NCBI GenBank assembly: GCA_002788805.1 | Contig: PFRZ01000038.1 | Location: 1-35,514 of the forward strand | Length of the DNA: 35,514 nucleotides | Source of the DNA: Candidatus Roizmanbacteria bacterium CG_4_9_14_0_2_um_filter_35_15 | Lineage (GTDB): Bacteria; Patescibacteriota; Microgenomatia; UBA1406; GWC2-37-13 | Direction of reading: 5' to 3' | Shown here: positions 17,731 to 25,170 of the stretch, one piece after another | How the letters are laid out: each line of letters opens with the position of its first letter | Numbering within the stretch: the first letter of the stretch is position 1 | Notes under the pieces: model-generated | What the model saw: the letters and a program-made list of their open reading frames with translations, nothing else | What the model was told of the DNA's origin: nothing | Databases searched by the model: none | Translations under genes and position numbers: made by a program

Positions 17731-17830
17731 ATCAAATTATAAATAACAAATAACAAATAAATTTTAAAAGTTTAAATATTTAAAATTTAAAACTTATTTG
17801 AGATTTGGGATTTAAGATTTAGGATTTTTT
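17731..17830. repeat. AAATCCTAAATC-type inverted-repeat spacer after prfB
   Basis: The left block (AAATTATAAATAACAAATAA) and right block (TTTGAGATTTGGGATTTAAG) are imperfect complements around an AT-rich centre with TTTAAATATTTAAA. This is the same family as 664-794. On the minus strand it begins inside prfB: the last codons (KNPKS-stop) read AAAAATCCTAAATCTTAA, which is the repeat word. Confidence 0.7.
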
Positions 17831-18822
17831 AAGTATGCTTCAATAAATCCCTCAATTTCTCCATCAAGGACTTTATCGGTATTAGTTTCTTCATAGTTAG
17901 TTCTCAAGTCTTTAACTAATTTGTAAGGATGAAGAACATAGCTTCTGATCTGTCTGCCCCAAGAGGCAATATGACCGGTTTTAAAGCCTTTGATAGTTTT
18001 TGCTTTTTTTTCTTGCTCAATCTGCCATAGTTTTGCGCGAAGGATTTTTAGAGCATTTTCTCGATTAGCCCCTTGATATCTTTCTGTCTGACAAGAGACG
18101 ATGATACCGCTAGATTTATGAATGAGACGAACGGCAGTGGCTACCTTATTGACATTTTGTCCACCTTTTCCTCCGGATCGATAAAACTGCCATTCCAACT
18201 CATCTTCTCTAACTTCAATTTCTTTATCTTCTATCATCGGCAAAACTTCGACTAAACTAAACGAGGTCTGCCTTAATTTATCAGCATTAAAAGGGGATTG
18301 GCGAACCAGCCGATGGACGCCGGCTTCGCATTTTAAATATCCGTAAGCAAACTGACCTGAGACATTAATAGTGGTGCTTTTAATACCGGCCTCCTCACCA
18401 GGAACCCGGTCAACTTCCTCAAAATTCCAGTCTTTTCTTTGGAAGTATCGGGTATACATGCGAAAAAGCATTGACGTCCAATCCATTGCCTCGGTGCCGC
18501 CTTGGCCGGCATGGATGGAAAAAATCGCATCACCTTGATCATAAGAGCCTGCCAAAAAAAGAAGAACCTCGTATTTTTTTATCAATTTCTCTGCTTCATT
18601 AAGACTATTTTCTTCAAATAAAATCTGCATCATTTCAATGTCTTCTATTTCTTTTTTCAAATCGTTAATTTTTTTCATTATCTTTGAAGCGTTTTGGGAG
18701 TCGGACCAAAAATCAGGAGCTAATGACTGTTTTTCCAAGTCAGCAATTTCTTGCTTTTTGATTTTTAAATCAGCTTTAGCAAGAATACTATCTATTTTTT
18801 TCTTTAATTCTTCTTTTTCCAT
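17812..18822 (-). CDS. prfB: Peptide chain release factor 2
   Basis: RF2 recognises UGA and UAA and triggers release of the finished protein. The 336-aa sequence carries the stop-recognition tripeptide SPF (176-178) and the catalytic GGQ (220-222) in RSGGKGGQNVNK. The N-terminal helical domain is about 15-25 residues shorter than in E. coli, and the programmed frameshift found in many prfB genes is absent: the frame is open from a single ATG. Its presence agrees with UGA acting as a stop in this window. The C-terminus ends in repeat-derived codons. Upstream is the 119-bp palindromic element; a weak AAAGG precedes the ATG. Confidence 0.96.
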   Translation of the reverse strand: MEKEELKKKIDSILAKADLKIKKQEIADLEKQSLAPDFWSDSQNASKIMKKINDLKKEIEDIEMMQILFEENSLNEAEKLIKKYEVLLFLAGSYDQGDAIFSIHAGQGGTEAMDWTSMLFRMYTRYFQRKDWNFEEVDRVPGEEAGIKSTTINVSGQFAYGYLKCEAGVHRLVRQSPFNADKLRQTSFSLVEVLPMIEDKEIEVREDELEWQFYRSGGKGGQNVNKVATAVRLIHKSSGIIVSCQTERYQGANRENALKILRAKLWQIEQEKKAKTIKGFKTGHIASWGRQIRSYVLHPYKLVKDLRTNYEETNTDKVLDGEIEGFIEAYLKNPKS

Positions 18823-18834
18823 ATTGTGCCTTTC

Positions 18835-18953
18835 TTGTCATCCCGAGGACCCCGCTCAGCGGGGGACGAAGGATCTAGAAGTCGAAGACTTCGTAACCTT
18901 ATTATTTACGCTTCGCTAGATTTCTCACCCGCTAAGCGGGTTCGAAATGACAA
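18835..18953. repeat. 119-bp REP/MITE-like palindromic element with TTGTCAT ends
   Basis: The element starts with TTGTCAT and ends with ATGACAA. Each half holds a GC-rich stem: CCCCGCT-C-AGCGGGG on the left and ACCCGCT-A-AGCGGGT on the right. Between them is GAAGTC-GAA-GACTTC. The halves are also complementary to each other, so the whole can fold as one long hairpin. Bases 18904-18951 are identical over 48 nt to 27417-27464. GC content is far above the surroundings. No transposase is present, so it would be non-autonomous or a nucleoid/mRNA-structure repeat. Confidence 0.85.
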
Positions 18954-19103
18954 CAATGAAGATATTATATAAAATTAAATCTTAATATGGATTACCATCA
19001 AAAAAATCATCTTCAACGCCGGAGATCGTCGCTATTCAATCGCAATGAAGTCAGAAGATTACAAAAAAATAGTAAATTTCAAAGTAGTCAATATTACTTA
19101 AGC
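18954..19103. other. Spacer between the palindromic element and the toxin gene
   Basis: The prfB-toxin spacer is 281 nt in all, of which 119 is the repeat. The remainder is AT-rich. It contains a short plus-strand reading frame without a start codon that would read ...IIFNAGDRRYSIAM..., and an overlapping frame with an ATG at 18988 that runs into the toxin gene. Neither has a Shine-Dalgarno or family match, so I call no gene; a decayed fragment is possible. Confidence 0.4.
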
Positions 19104-19520
19104 TTAAGACTTAATAAGATAAGATTTAATAAATTTCTCAACACCGGCGACGACTTCATTTTTTAATTTTGCCGGACTTCCGGCTACCCAGACGGCAAAG
19201 TTATAGAGTTCCTGCCCATCTACTTTGAGCCATTTTTTATTCTTATAAAGAAAAACAAAAAGAGTGGTCATAGCAATTCTTTTATTGCCGTTTTGAAACG
19301 GATGATTTTTTATCATAAGATAAAAGAGAATCGCGGCTTTCTTTGTTAAACCCGAATAGACGTCTTTTTTAGTAAATTTTTGAAAAGGGACAGCTAAGCA
19401 ACTTTCCAGAATATTGGGAAAACGGCTGGAAAAGTCAGGAATCGGTTCGTTAAACTCCAATTTTTCTTTAGCTAATCGAAAAGCTAGATATTCAACTTCA
19501 GCAATCGATATAGTTTTCAT
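19104..19520 (-). CDS. Doc/Fic-family toxin (death-on-curing type)
   Basis: The 138-aa protein has the Fic/Doc motif HPFQNGNKR at residues 73-81, in the Doc form (NKR instead of the GNGR of AMP-transferring Fic enzymes). Phage P1 Doc phosphorylates EF-Tu and stops translation; the same chemistry is plausible here but untested. The conserved His and the phosphate-binding Asn/Lys/Arg are all present, so it looks intact. The ATG directly abuts the antitoxin stop codon (no spacer), the usual antitoxin-first arrangement. The partner is an HTH protein rather than a Phd-type antitoxin. Confidence 0.88.
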   Translation of the reverse strand: MKTISIAEVEYLAFRLAKEKLEFNEPIPDFSSRFPNILESCLAVPFQKFTKKDVYSGLTKKAAILFYLMIKNHPFQNGNKRIAMTTLFVFLYKNKKWLKVDGQELYNFAVWVAGSPAKLKNEVVAGVEKFIKSYLIKS

Positions 19521-19778
19521 TTACTCATTGCCTAATTTTTTTAACACCTCGCCATATTCTTTAACGGTTTTTTTAACTCCTTCATTAATAATTGTTTTCT
19601 GTGAAGAATTAAGATTATGACCAAGGATATTTTCTAGTTCATTTTTTGCGATAGCAAAATTACGGCCGATTCTACTGGCTTTTATTTCTCCCTTTTTTAC
19701 TTTTTTATAAACAGCGATCCGACTCAAGCCTAATATGGATGAAATCTGTGGGATTGAATAAAAGTTTATTTTGTCCAT
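19521..19778 (-). CDS. HTH (excisionase/MerR-like) antitoxin, probable autorepressor
   Basis: The 85-aa protein has an N-terminal winged-helix-type DNA-binding domain (about 5-52): YSIPQISSILGLSRIAVYKK then KGEIKASRIGRNFAIAKNEL. This is the HTH_17/excisionase-like pattern. The C-terminal 30 residues (EGVKKTVKEYGEVLKKLGNE) form a charged helix likely to bind and neutralise the Doc toxin. It is the first gene of the pair. The promoter region contains three GTTAAC sites that this protein could bind. A role as a plain regulator is possible, but the immediate coupling to the toxin supports antitoxin. Confidence 0.82.
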   Translation of the reverse strand: MDKINFYSIPQISSILGLSRIAVYKKVKKGEIKASRIGRNFAIAKNELENILGHNLNSSQKTIINEGVKKTVKEYGEVLKKLGNE

Positions 19779-19787
19779 AGTTTTTTT

Positions 19788-19821
19788 GTTAACTTATAAA
19801 AAAATGTTAACATAGGTTAAC
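19788..19821. promoter_or_regulatory. Three GTTAAC sites, probable operator of the toxin-antitoxin pair
   Basis: GTTAAC, itself a palindrome, occurs at 19788-19793, 19806-19811 and 19816-19821. The second covers the -10 box and the third lies in the promoter spacer, so bound antitoxin would block polymerase. The spacings are 18 and 10 bp; the 10-bp pair lies on one face of the helix. Confidence 0.65.
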
Positions 19822-19832
19822 TAAAATGTCAA
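19804..19832 (-). promoter_or_regulatory. Promoter of the toxin-antitoxin pair
   Basis: TTGACA (19832-19827, perfect), a 17-nt spacer and TAACAT (19809-19804) lie on the minus strand. Predicted start is near 19797, about 18 nt before the antitoxin ATG. The weak -10 and the overlapping GTTAAC sites fit tight autoregulation. Confidence 0.65.
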
Positions 19833-19853
19833 GAGAAACAATAATAAAGTAGA

Positions 19854-21281
19854 TTACTTAAAATCCCTACCAACGATGAGAATTAAGTCGGCGGTTGAGG
19901 AGGCATCAAGCGCAGATTCTTTGAAATCTGTCAAATAATCTTTAAGATCAGTTTTTAACATTGAGACGGCCTGAGAATAAAATTTTTTAATCTGAACCTC
20001 GGTTTTTACATAATCAAAGCTGTCAGCATTATCGGTAATAATCTCTCCATAGCCTTTGTCTTTTAAAATATTTTTTACATCGGTGGCTTTACCGGCGATA
20101 CCTGAGCCGTTTAACACTTTAATCTTCAACTCTTCCTTTTTGAAGCTAGAAGTGGGAATGGGAGTATGAGTAGGAATGGCGGTTGGCTCTGGCTTTTTTA
20201 TTAAAGGAAGTTTCAGATTAAACTTAATATTAGAGATGATAACAAAGATTAAAAAAGAAAGGATAAAAGAACCTAGAAAAAGCAATACTGGTTTTTTGGG
20301 CAGAGTTAATTTTGGCAGAAAAAGAGGTTTTCTTAAAGAAATTTTAGCCGCCTCTTTTAATAGAGAAAAGTCAGGATTTTCCAGATGAAAGATAAAAGCG
20401 CCAAAACAGACATCAAAACGAAGTATAGGAAAAGATTTTTTTCCTTCAACCACTAACATTTTCAAATATTCGTCATAAAAATTTGGAATAATTCTTTTTA
20501 GAGGATTGGTCCAAGCCCCCACTGCTTTGGTAAAAGTATCCTGTCTGATTTTTTCTGAAGCTTCACCAGAAAGAATAATCCGATTCAACCTAATTTTGTT
20601 CTCAGCCATATTTTCGACTTCTTCTTTAAGAACTTTTTCCAGCTTGTCTTCTTCTTTAATCTCCAGGATCAGTCTCTTTTCTTCTAACAGACCAAAAGTA
20701 TCAAAAAGATAGCCGGATAGTCGGTTATTTTCAAAACTACCATAAAGAATAATTTCCCTTTTTTCCCGTCTTAATGTCTTTTCGAAAAGTTTGAATAAAG
20801 CAAGAGTCTCAGAAATTACCGAGGAGATTTTTAGATCAATCAAAGATAAGACCTGTTGATATTCATTGAAAACTTCTTTAGACAGACCAAAAAAACTGAC
20901 TACTTTTTGTTCGTTAGCTTCCTGAATAAAAGAACCTGTCAAACAAAGATCAGGATCAAGAGGAAAGATTGAACGTGCCTTATCTTTAATAAAAGAAGTC
21001 AGAGCTGAGGGAGCGATGTCTCCTGGCACTTCGGCTCGGAAAAAATAAAAAGCTTCTTGAGGAAGGATAAGAAAAACCTGATTATCGCTTGATGAACCAG
21101 CTGAAAGAGTAGTTACCTCTTTGATGGCCGAAGCCAAAAGATCGATATTAATCACATGACCATCTTTTAAAAGATCGGTTTCATAGGTTTTTTCATTAAA
21201 AGAAGTTTCTTGTTGGCCAAGAAGGGTTTTTTTCAGATAAAGTAGTTTAATCGTGTTGCGGTCTAGATAAAGATAGATCAT
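19854..21281 (-). CDS. PilM/GspL-like actin-fold protein fused through a membrane segment to a LytR_C domain
   Basis: In this 475-aa protein, residues 1 to about 310 resemble PilM/GspL. They show a MIYLYLDRNTIKLLYL start, LLKDGHVIN, VFLILPQEAFYFFRAEVP and an SIFPLDPD segment, matching the pilus-assembly actin-like fold. A transmembrane segment follows (about 336-360), then a Pro/Thr linker (PEPTAIPTHTPIPT), then a C-terminal LytR_C-like domain (about 388-475) beginning KIKVLNGSGIAGKA and ending ADLILIVGRDFK. GspL has the same order of cytoplasmic actin-like part, membrane segment and periplasmic alpha/beta domain, but with a different outer domain. No other pilus gene lies in the window. Possible roles: pilus platform component or a wall-sensing scaffold. 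Domain calls come from motif pattern only. Confidence 0.7.
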   Translation of the reverse strand: MIYLYLDRNTIKLLYLKKTLLGQQETSFNEKTYETDLLKDGHVINIDLLASAIKEVTTLSAGSSSDNQVFLILPQEAFYFFRAEVPGDIAPSALTSFIKDKARSIFPLDPDLCLTGSFIQEANEQKVVSFFGLSKEVFNEYQQVLSLIDLKISSVISETLALFKLFEKTLRREKREIILYGSFENNRLSGYLFDTFGLLEEKRLILEIKEEDKLEKVLKEEVENMAENKIRLNRIILSGEASEKIRQDTFTKAVGAWTNPLKRIIPNFYDEYLKMLVVEGKKSFPILRFDVCFGAFIFHLENPDFSLLKEAAKISLRKPLFLPKLTLPKKPVLLFLGSFILSFLIFVIISNIKFNLKLPLIKKPEPTAIPTHTPIPTSSFKKEELKIKVLNGSGIAGKATDVKNILKDKGYGEIITDNADSFDYVKTEVQIKKFYSQAVSMLKTDLKDYLTDFKESALDASSTADLILIVGRDFK

Positions 21282-21285
21282 ATAA

Positions 21286-21353
21286 TCTAATATAAAATAT
21301 TAAATATTAAATATCAAATATAAATTAGAAGATAAAGAAGATAGAAAATTAAT
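21286..21353. repeat. AT-rich word repeat between two envelope genes
   Basis: The spacer contains tandem AAATATTAAATATTAAATATCAAATAT-like words followed by AGAAGATAAAGAAGATAGAA, two of the word types seen in other spacers. No gene or clear hairpin is visible. Confidence 0.5.
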
Positions 21354-22208
21354 TTATGGACTCAATCTTAAACAATATTTTTTTTCTCCAAGGTATTTAA
21401 CGGTTTTATTGGTGTTTTTATCATATTCCATTAATTCAATATAAATATTCTGGATGGATCCAATAGTTTTGTTTATAAAATATTTTTTATCTCCATCAAT
21501 AATATAATATTCTATAAACTGGCGATCACCATCAAATATTCTTTCAGTTGTAATTTTAACGCTGTCAAATACCTTTATAGGTTCATTAATGGTTAATATT
21601 GATTTAAATTCAGACGAACAAGTATTTGATACACCATAATCACCGCTAGCATAAATAGTTATTCTTACTTTATAGTTTGGTGGATTATCATGAAAAATAT
21701 AAAAAACAGACCTTAAATTTGTATAGAATTCCCCACTGACTTCATTATCATTACTATCTATAGTAATGGTTCGATTAACATAAGCAGAAGTTGGAGTAGG
21801 TATAGGGGTTGATGTAGGAGTTTTAATAAAACCACCTGATTTACTCACATACTTAGTCTTAGGGGAAGGAATGTTTTTTTCTCCTTTACAAAGTCCAGAG
21901 CTTTGATCACAACCTAAAAAACAGAGTTTAGCAGTCTTTGATTTGCAATTAATTGAATAAGTTAATACAACTCCGCTCATACAAGATATTTCTGGTCGAT
22001 TTCTACAACAGAGGTCTGAAAGTACTTGTTTTCCGTTCTCATATTTTATCGTGCAAGAAGAGCCGAGTTTTGTTTCAGCTGCTTTAGTTCTATAACCCCA
22101 GGATTCTGAAGAATTTATAAATAGAATTATTCCAAGAATAAATATTACTCCTAACAAAATTAAACCAATTGACTTCTTAGAAATACAAATAGAGTTGTTT
22201 TTCTTCAT
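21354..22208 (-). CDS. Membrane-anchored cysteine-rich protein with Pro/Thr linker, unknown function
   Basis: The ORF track begins at a TTG (22250) inside a repeat. I prefer the ATG at 22208 (MKKNNSICISKKS), giving 284 aa with a basic N-terminus and one membrane segment (about 13-33). An outer cysteine-rich domain follows (about 45-110, with about ten Cys including DLCCRNRP and LCFLGCDQSSGLC), then a linker TPTSTPIPTPTS. A beta-rich domain (about 145-284) follows with two more Cys (SNTCSS, KKYCLRL). The paired cysteines suggest disulfides formed outside the membrane. I do not recognise a family. It stands alone between the PilM-like gene and divergent dnaG. Confidence 0.65.
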   Translation of the reverse strand: MKKNNSICISKKSIGLILLGVIFILGIILFINSSESWGYRTKAAETKLGSSCTIKYENGKQVLSDLCCRNRPEISCMSGVVLTYSINCKSKTAKLCFLGCDQSSGLCKGEKNIPSPKTKYVSKSGGFIKTPTSTPIPTPTSAYVNRTITIDSNDNEVSGEFYTNLRSVFYIFHDNPPNYKVRITIYASGDYGVSNTCSSEFKSILTINEPIKVFDSVKITTERIFDGDRQFIEYYIIDGDKKYFINKTIGSIQNIYIELMEYDKNTNKTVKYLGEKKYCLRLSP

Positions 22209-22267
22209 ATAAAAATAATAAATAATCAATTGATAATAATCAATAATCAATTATTTTTATTATTTAT
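22209..22267. repeat. AATAATCAATTGATAAT inverted repeat between divergent genes
   Basis: AATAATAAATAATCAATTGAT and its near complement (ATCAATAATCAATTATTTTT) form an AT-only imperfect palindrome between the cysteine-rich gene and dnaG. It fills the divergent promoter region. The ORF-track TTG start of the cysteine-rich protein lies inside it and is rejected. Confidence 0.55.
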
Positions 22268-22272
22268 CGTGA

Positions 22273-22278
22273 TAGAAT
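22273..22278 (+). promoter_or_regulatory. Extended -10 box of dnaG
   Basis: TGATAGAAT is an extended -10 form (TGn plus TAGAAT) that ends 7 nt before the dnaG ATG. Transcription would begin at or one base before the ATG, predicting a leaderless dnaG-rpoD message. No Shine-Dalgarno precedes the ATG. Confidence 0.5.
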
Positions 22279-22285
22279 AAGATAG

Positions 22286-24055
22286 ATGGAAAATCCAGTT
22301 GAGGAGATAAAAAAGAGATTAGATATTATTGAGTTTATCGGCAGTTTTATTACTTTAAAAAAAGCCGGCAGAAATTTTAAAGCGGTCTGTCCTTTCCATC
22401 AAGAAAAAACCCCTTCGTTTATCGTCTCGCCCGAGCGGCAGATTTGGCATTGTTTTGGTGCTTGTGGCGAAGGTGGTGATGTAATTCGTTTTTTGATGAA
22501 ATGGGAAAATATCACTTTTATTGAAGCCTTAAGAGAACTAGCAAAAAAGACCGGAGTGGTTTTAAGAAAAGTCAGTTTTGAAGACCGTCTCTGGAAAAAA
22601 AGAGAAAGATTTTTTAACATGAATTTTCTAGCGACTGAGTTTTTTCAGTATGTCTTAAATAAAACTAGATTTGGCAAGAAAGGATTAGACTATCTCAATT
22701 CGAGAGAGGTTAATTCATCAATCGCTAAAAAGTTTCAACTTGGTTATGCTCCAGATTCATGGGATTCCTTAAAGTCATTTTTAAAAAGAAAAAAGTTTGC
22801 TGAAGAGGAAATTTTAGAAAACGGACTGATCATCAAGGGAGAAAGCGGACGTTATTACGATCGTTTCCGCGGACGACTAATCTTTCCTCTTAAAGACGCC
22901 CGTAATAATGTGATTGCTTTTTCTGGGAGAACACTTGATGAAAATGCCAAAGAGGCAAAGTATATTAACAGCCCGGAAACAGCGATCTATCACAAACGAG
23001 AAACTCTTTTTGGTATTAATTTAGCTCGCGAGTCTATAAAAAAGGAAAACAACGTCTATCTCGTTGAAGGAGAGTTTGACATAATTACTCCCTATTCACA
23101 TGGTTTTAACAATTTTGTCGCCATAAAAGGTTCTGCTTTGACTTCTGAACAGTTGATGCTTTTGAAGCGCTACACCGATAGAATCACCTTATTTTTAGAT
23201 GCGGATACGGCCGGAGAGGAAGCAGTGAAAAGAGGTATAGATGAGGCTGAGAGATTTGATTTTGACATTAGAGTAGTTAGTCTTGATTTTGCCAAAGATC
23301 CTGATGAGGCAATAAAAAAAGATTTGAAAAGTTTCAAAAAAGTCTTAGAAAAACCGGTAGCAATCTATGACTATTTGATTAATTTAGCAAAAAAAAGATA
23401 TCCGAGCGACTCGGCTTTTGATAAAAAGAAAATCGGTGATGAAATTATTCCTTATTTAGAAAAGATTTCCAATCCCATTGTTCGCTCTCATTATGTCAAA
23501 AAACTAGCAAAGTTACTTTTGGTAACCGAAGGAAGCATTGAAAATCTAATTACTAAACTAAAAAGAAAGAAAAAAATTCTTGCTTCTTATAAACCAATAG
23601 TTAGTCATCAACCAAAAGAAGCAAGAGAGCTGGTGATTGAGAAATATCTTTTAAGCTGTTTATTCCAAGAGGAGGATAATAAACAACTATTTAAAAAAAT
23701 CTTTTCCGTTTTAACAGCTGGCGATTTTTATCTACCAGCTGATCAAAAAATTATCAGACAGTATGTTGAATTTAAAAATTTAAAGAAAGATAGTCTTAAA
23801 ATCAATAATTTTATTAATCAACTTGCCGCCGAGTTAAAGCCAATCTTTGATGAAGTTTATCTTTATGCCTCAATTGAAGAAAAACTTAATGAAGAAAGTT
23901 TAGAAAAAGTAATCTATGAGATAAAAACATTCTCTCTTAAAAGGCAGATGAAAAAAATTTTATTAGAGGAAGAAGAAAACCCGGATAAAAACAAGCAGTT
24001 AATTTCCTTAAATCAAGCTTTAAAAGAGGTAGAAAAAAAACTGGTTTCGTTATAA
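22286..24055 (+). CDS. dnaG: DNA primase
   Basis: Primase makes RNA primers for replication at the fork. The 589-aa sequence has an N-terminal zinc ribbon (C35, H38, C56, C60), a catalytic core with the primase signature GRLIFPLKDARNNVIAFSGR, and a TOPRIM domain with EGEFD (about 260-264) and LDADTAG (about 302-308) holding the catalytic acids. A helical C-terminal domain (from about 430) should bind the helicase. The zinc ribbon reads CFGACG, a C-x3-C pair instead of the usual C-x2-C (CFGCG), and the TOPRIM Glu motif is EGEFD rather than EGYMD. The gene leads the rpoD operon, as in many bacteria. Confidence 0.97.
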   Translation: MENPVEEIKKRLDIIEFIGSFITLKKAGRNFKAVCPFHQEKTPSFIVSPERQIWHCFGACGEGGDVIRFLMKWENITFIEALRELAKKTGVVLRKVSFEDRLWKKRERFFNMNFLATEFFQYVLNKTRFGKKGLDYLNSREVNSSIAKKFQLGYAPDSWDSLKSFLKRKKFAEEEILENGLIIKGESGRYYDRFRGRLIFPLKDARNNVIAFSGRTLDENAKEAKYINSPETAIYHKRETLFGINLARESIKKENNVYLVEGEFDIITPYSHGFNNFVAIKGSALTSEQLMLLKRYTDRITLFLDADTAGEEAVKRGIDEAERFDFDIRVVSLDFAKDPDEAIKKDLKSFKKVLEKPVAIYDYLINLAKKRYPSDSAFDKKKIGDEIIPYLEKISNPIVRSHYVKKLAKLLLVTEGSIENLITKLKRKKKILASYKPIVSHQPKEARELVIEKYLLSCLFQEEDNKQLFKKIFSVLTAGDFYLPADQKIIRQYVEFKNLKKDSLKINNFINQLAAELKPIFDEVYLYASIEEKLNEESLEKVIYEIKTFSLKRQMKKILLEEEENPDKNKQLISLNQALKEVEKKLVSL

Positions 24056-24071
24056 AATGTAATCTATTCTT

Positions 24072-25163
24072 ATGACCAAACATCGGCTGCCACGATCATT
24101 AAAGGAACTCCTTAATCAAGGAAAAGAAGATGGTTTTTTAGTTCAAGATGATATTTTATTAGTCTATACTGAGCCGGAAAAACATATTGAAGAGATTGAT
24201 AATTTTTTTAATGAAGCTTTGGAAAAAGGCATTGATATTTTTGAGACGGTTTCCACTCGTGAAGAGTCAGAGGCAAGAAAATCTGCCGAAGAGATAGAAA
24301 AAGAACTTGAACAGTTGGTGGTTTTAAAGCATGGCGAGTCTTTAGATCCTATAAAAATGTATTTAAAAGAAATTGGCAAGACGCCACTTTTAACCTTTGA
24401 TGAAGAAATCTCTTTAGCTAAGAGATACGAAAAAGGCGATAGAAAAGCAAAGAATAAATTAACCAAAGCTAATCTTCGATTAGTTGTTTCCATTGCCAAA
24501 AAATATCTTGGCCGTCGACTGTCTTTTCTCGATCTAATTCAAGAAGGAAATAAAGGTTTGATTCGTGGAGTGGAAAAGTACGACTGGAGAAGGGGATATA
24601 AATTTTCTACTTATGCTACTTGGTGGATTAGACAGGCGATTACTCGGGCGATCGCTGATCAGTCAAGAACGATTAGAATTCCGGTTCATATGGTTGACCA
24701 TATTAATCGTTTTTACAAAACGCAAAGACGGCTAACGCAAAAATTAGGAAGAGAACCGATTGTTAAAGAAGTCGCCCGGGAGATGCAAATGACTACTAAT
24801 GAGATAGAAAATTTAATGAAGATTTCTCAACAACCAAGATCATTGTCGACTCCGGTTGGAGACGATAAAGAAGCAACCCTTGAACAGTTTGTCGCTGACG
24901 TTAATCAACCTAGTCTTTATGATAAAGTTTCTCGTGAGCTTCTTAAAGATGCTCTCAATCAAGTTTTGGAAACACTTTCTCCGAGAGAGAAAAAAGTCTT
25001 AGTAATGAGGTTTGGATTAGAGGATGGTAAACCGAAAACTCTTGAAGAGGTGGGAAGAGAGTTTCGGGTGACCCGGGAAAGGATTCGTCAGATAGAAGCT
25101 AAGGCGATAAGAAAACTTAAACACCCAACCCGCGCTCGCAAATTAAAAGATTTTTTGGAATAA
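24072..25163 (+). CDS. rpoD: Primary (housekeeping) sigma factor, sigma70 family
   Basis: This factor directs RNA polymerase to -10/-35 promoters such as those proposed in this window. The 363-aa sequence has a region 1.1-like start ([17 protein letters not shown] ... EKGIDIFE), region 1.2 ([16 protein letters not shown]), region 2 with the -10-melting helix ([19 protein letters not shown]), region 3, and region 4.2 with [20 protein letters not shown] for the -35 box. The long non-conserved insert of proteobacterial RpoD is absent, as in SigA. It follows dnaG by 16 nt. Presence of region 1.1 and the full set of regions supports the primary factor rather than an alternative one. Confidence 0.96.
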   Translation: MTKHRLPRSLKELLNQGKEDGFLVQDDILLVYTEPEKHIEEIDNFFNEALEKGIDIFETVSTREESEARKSAEEIEKELEQLVVLKHGESLDPIKMYLKEIGKTPLLTFDEEISLAKRYEKGDRKAKNKLTKANLRLVVSIAKKYLGRRLSFLDLIQEGNKGLIRGVEKYDWRRGYKFSTYATWWIRQAITRAIADQSRTIRIPVHMVDHINRFYKTQRRLTQKLGREPIVKEVAREMQMTTNEIENLMKISQQPRSLSTPVGDDKEATLEQFVADVNQPSLYDKVSRELLKDALNQVLETLSPREKKVLVMRFGLEDGKPKTLEEVGREFRVTRERIRQIEAKAIRKLKHPTRARKLKDFLE

Positions 25164-25170
25164 TATTATT

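Noticed and set aside
17812-18822. Programmed frameshift in prfB or UGA reassigned to an amino acid
   Set aside because: prfB is open from one ATG with no internal stop, and UGA ends several genes here (ftsE, 28338-29435, 33917-34786). The code is standard.
18638-18919. 93-aa plus-strand ORF over prfB start and the palindromic element
   Set aside because: It runs antisense through prfB and then through the repeat, with no family pattern or ribosome site.
18988-19154. Short plus-strand reading frames in the spacer beside the toxin gene
   Set aside because: One lacks a start codon, and the other runs into the toxin gene antisense. Neither shows a family motif.
22209-22250. ORF-track TTG start of the cysteine-rich protein
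   Set aside because: The added residues are translated from an AT-only palindromic spacer; the ATG at 22208 begins a normal anchor sequence.
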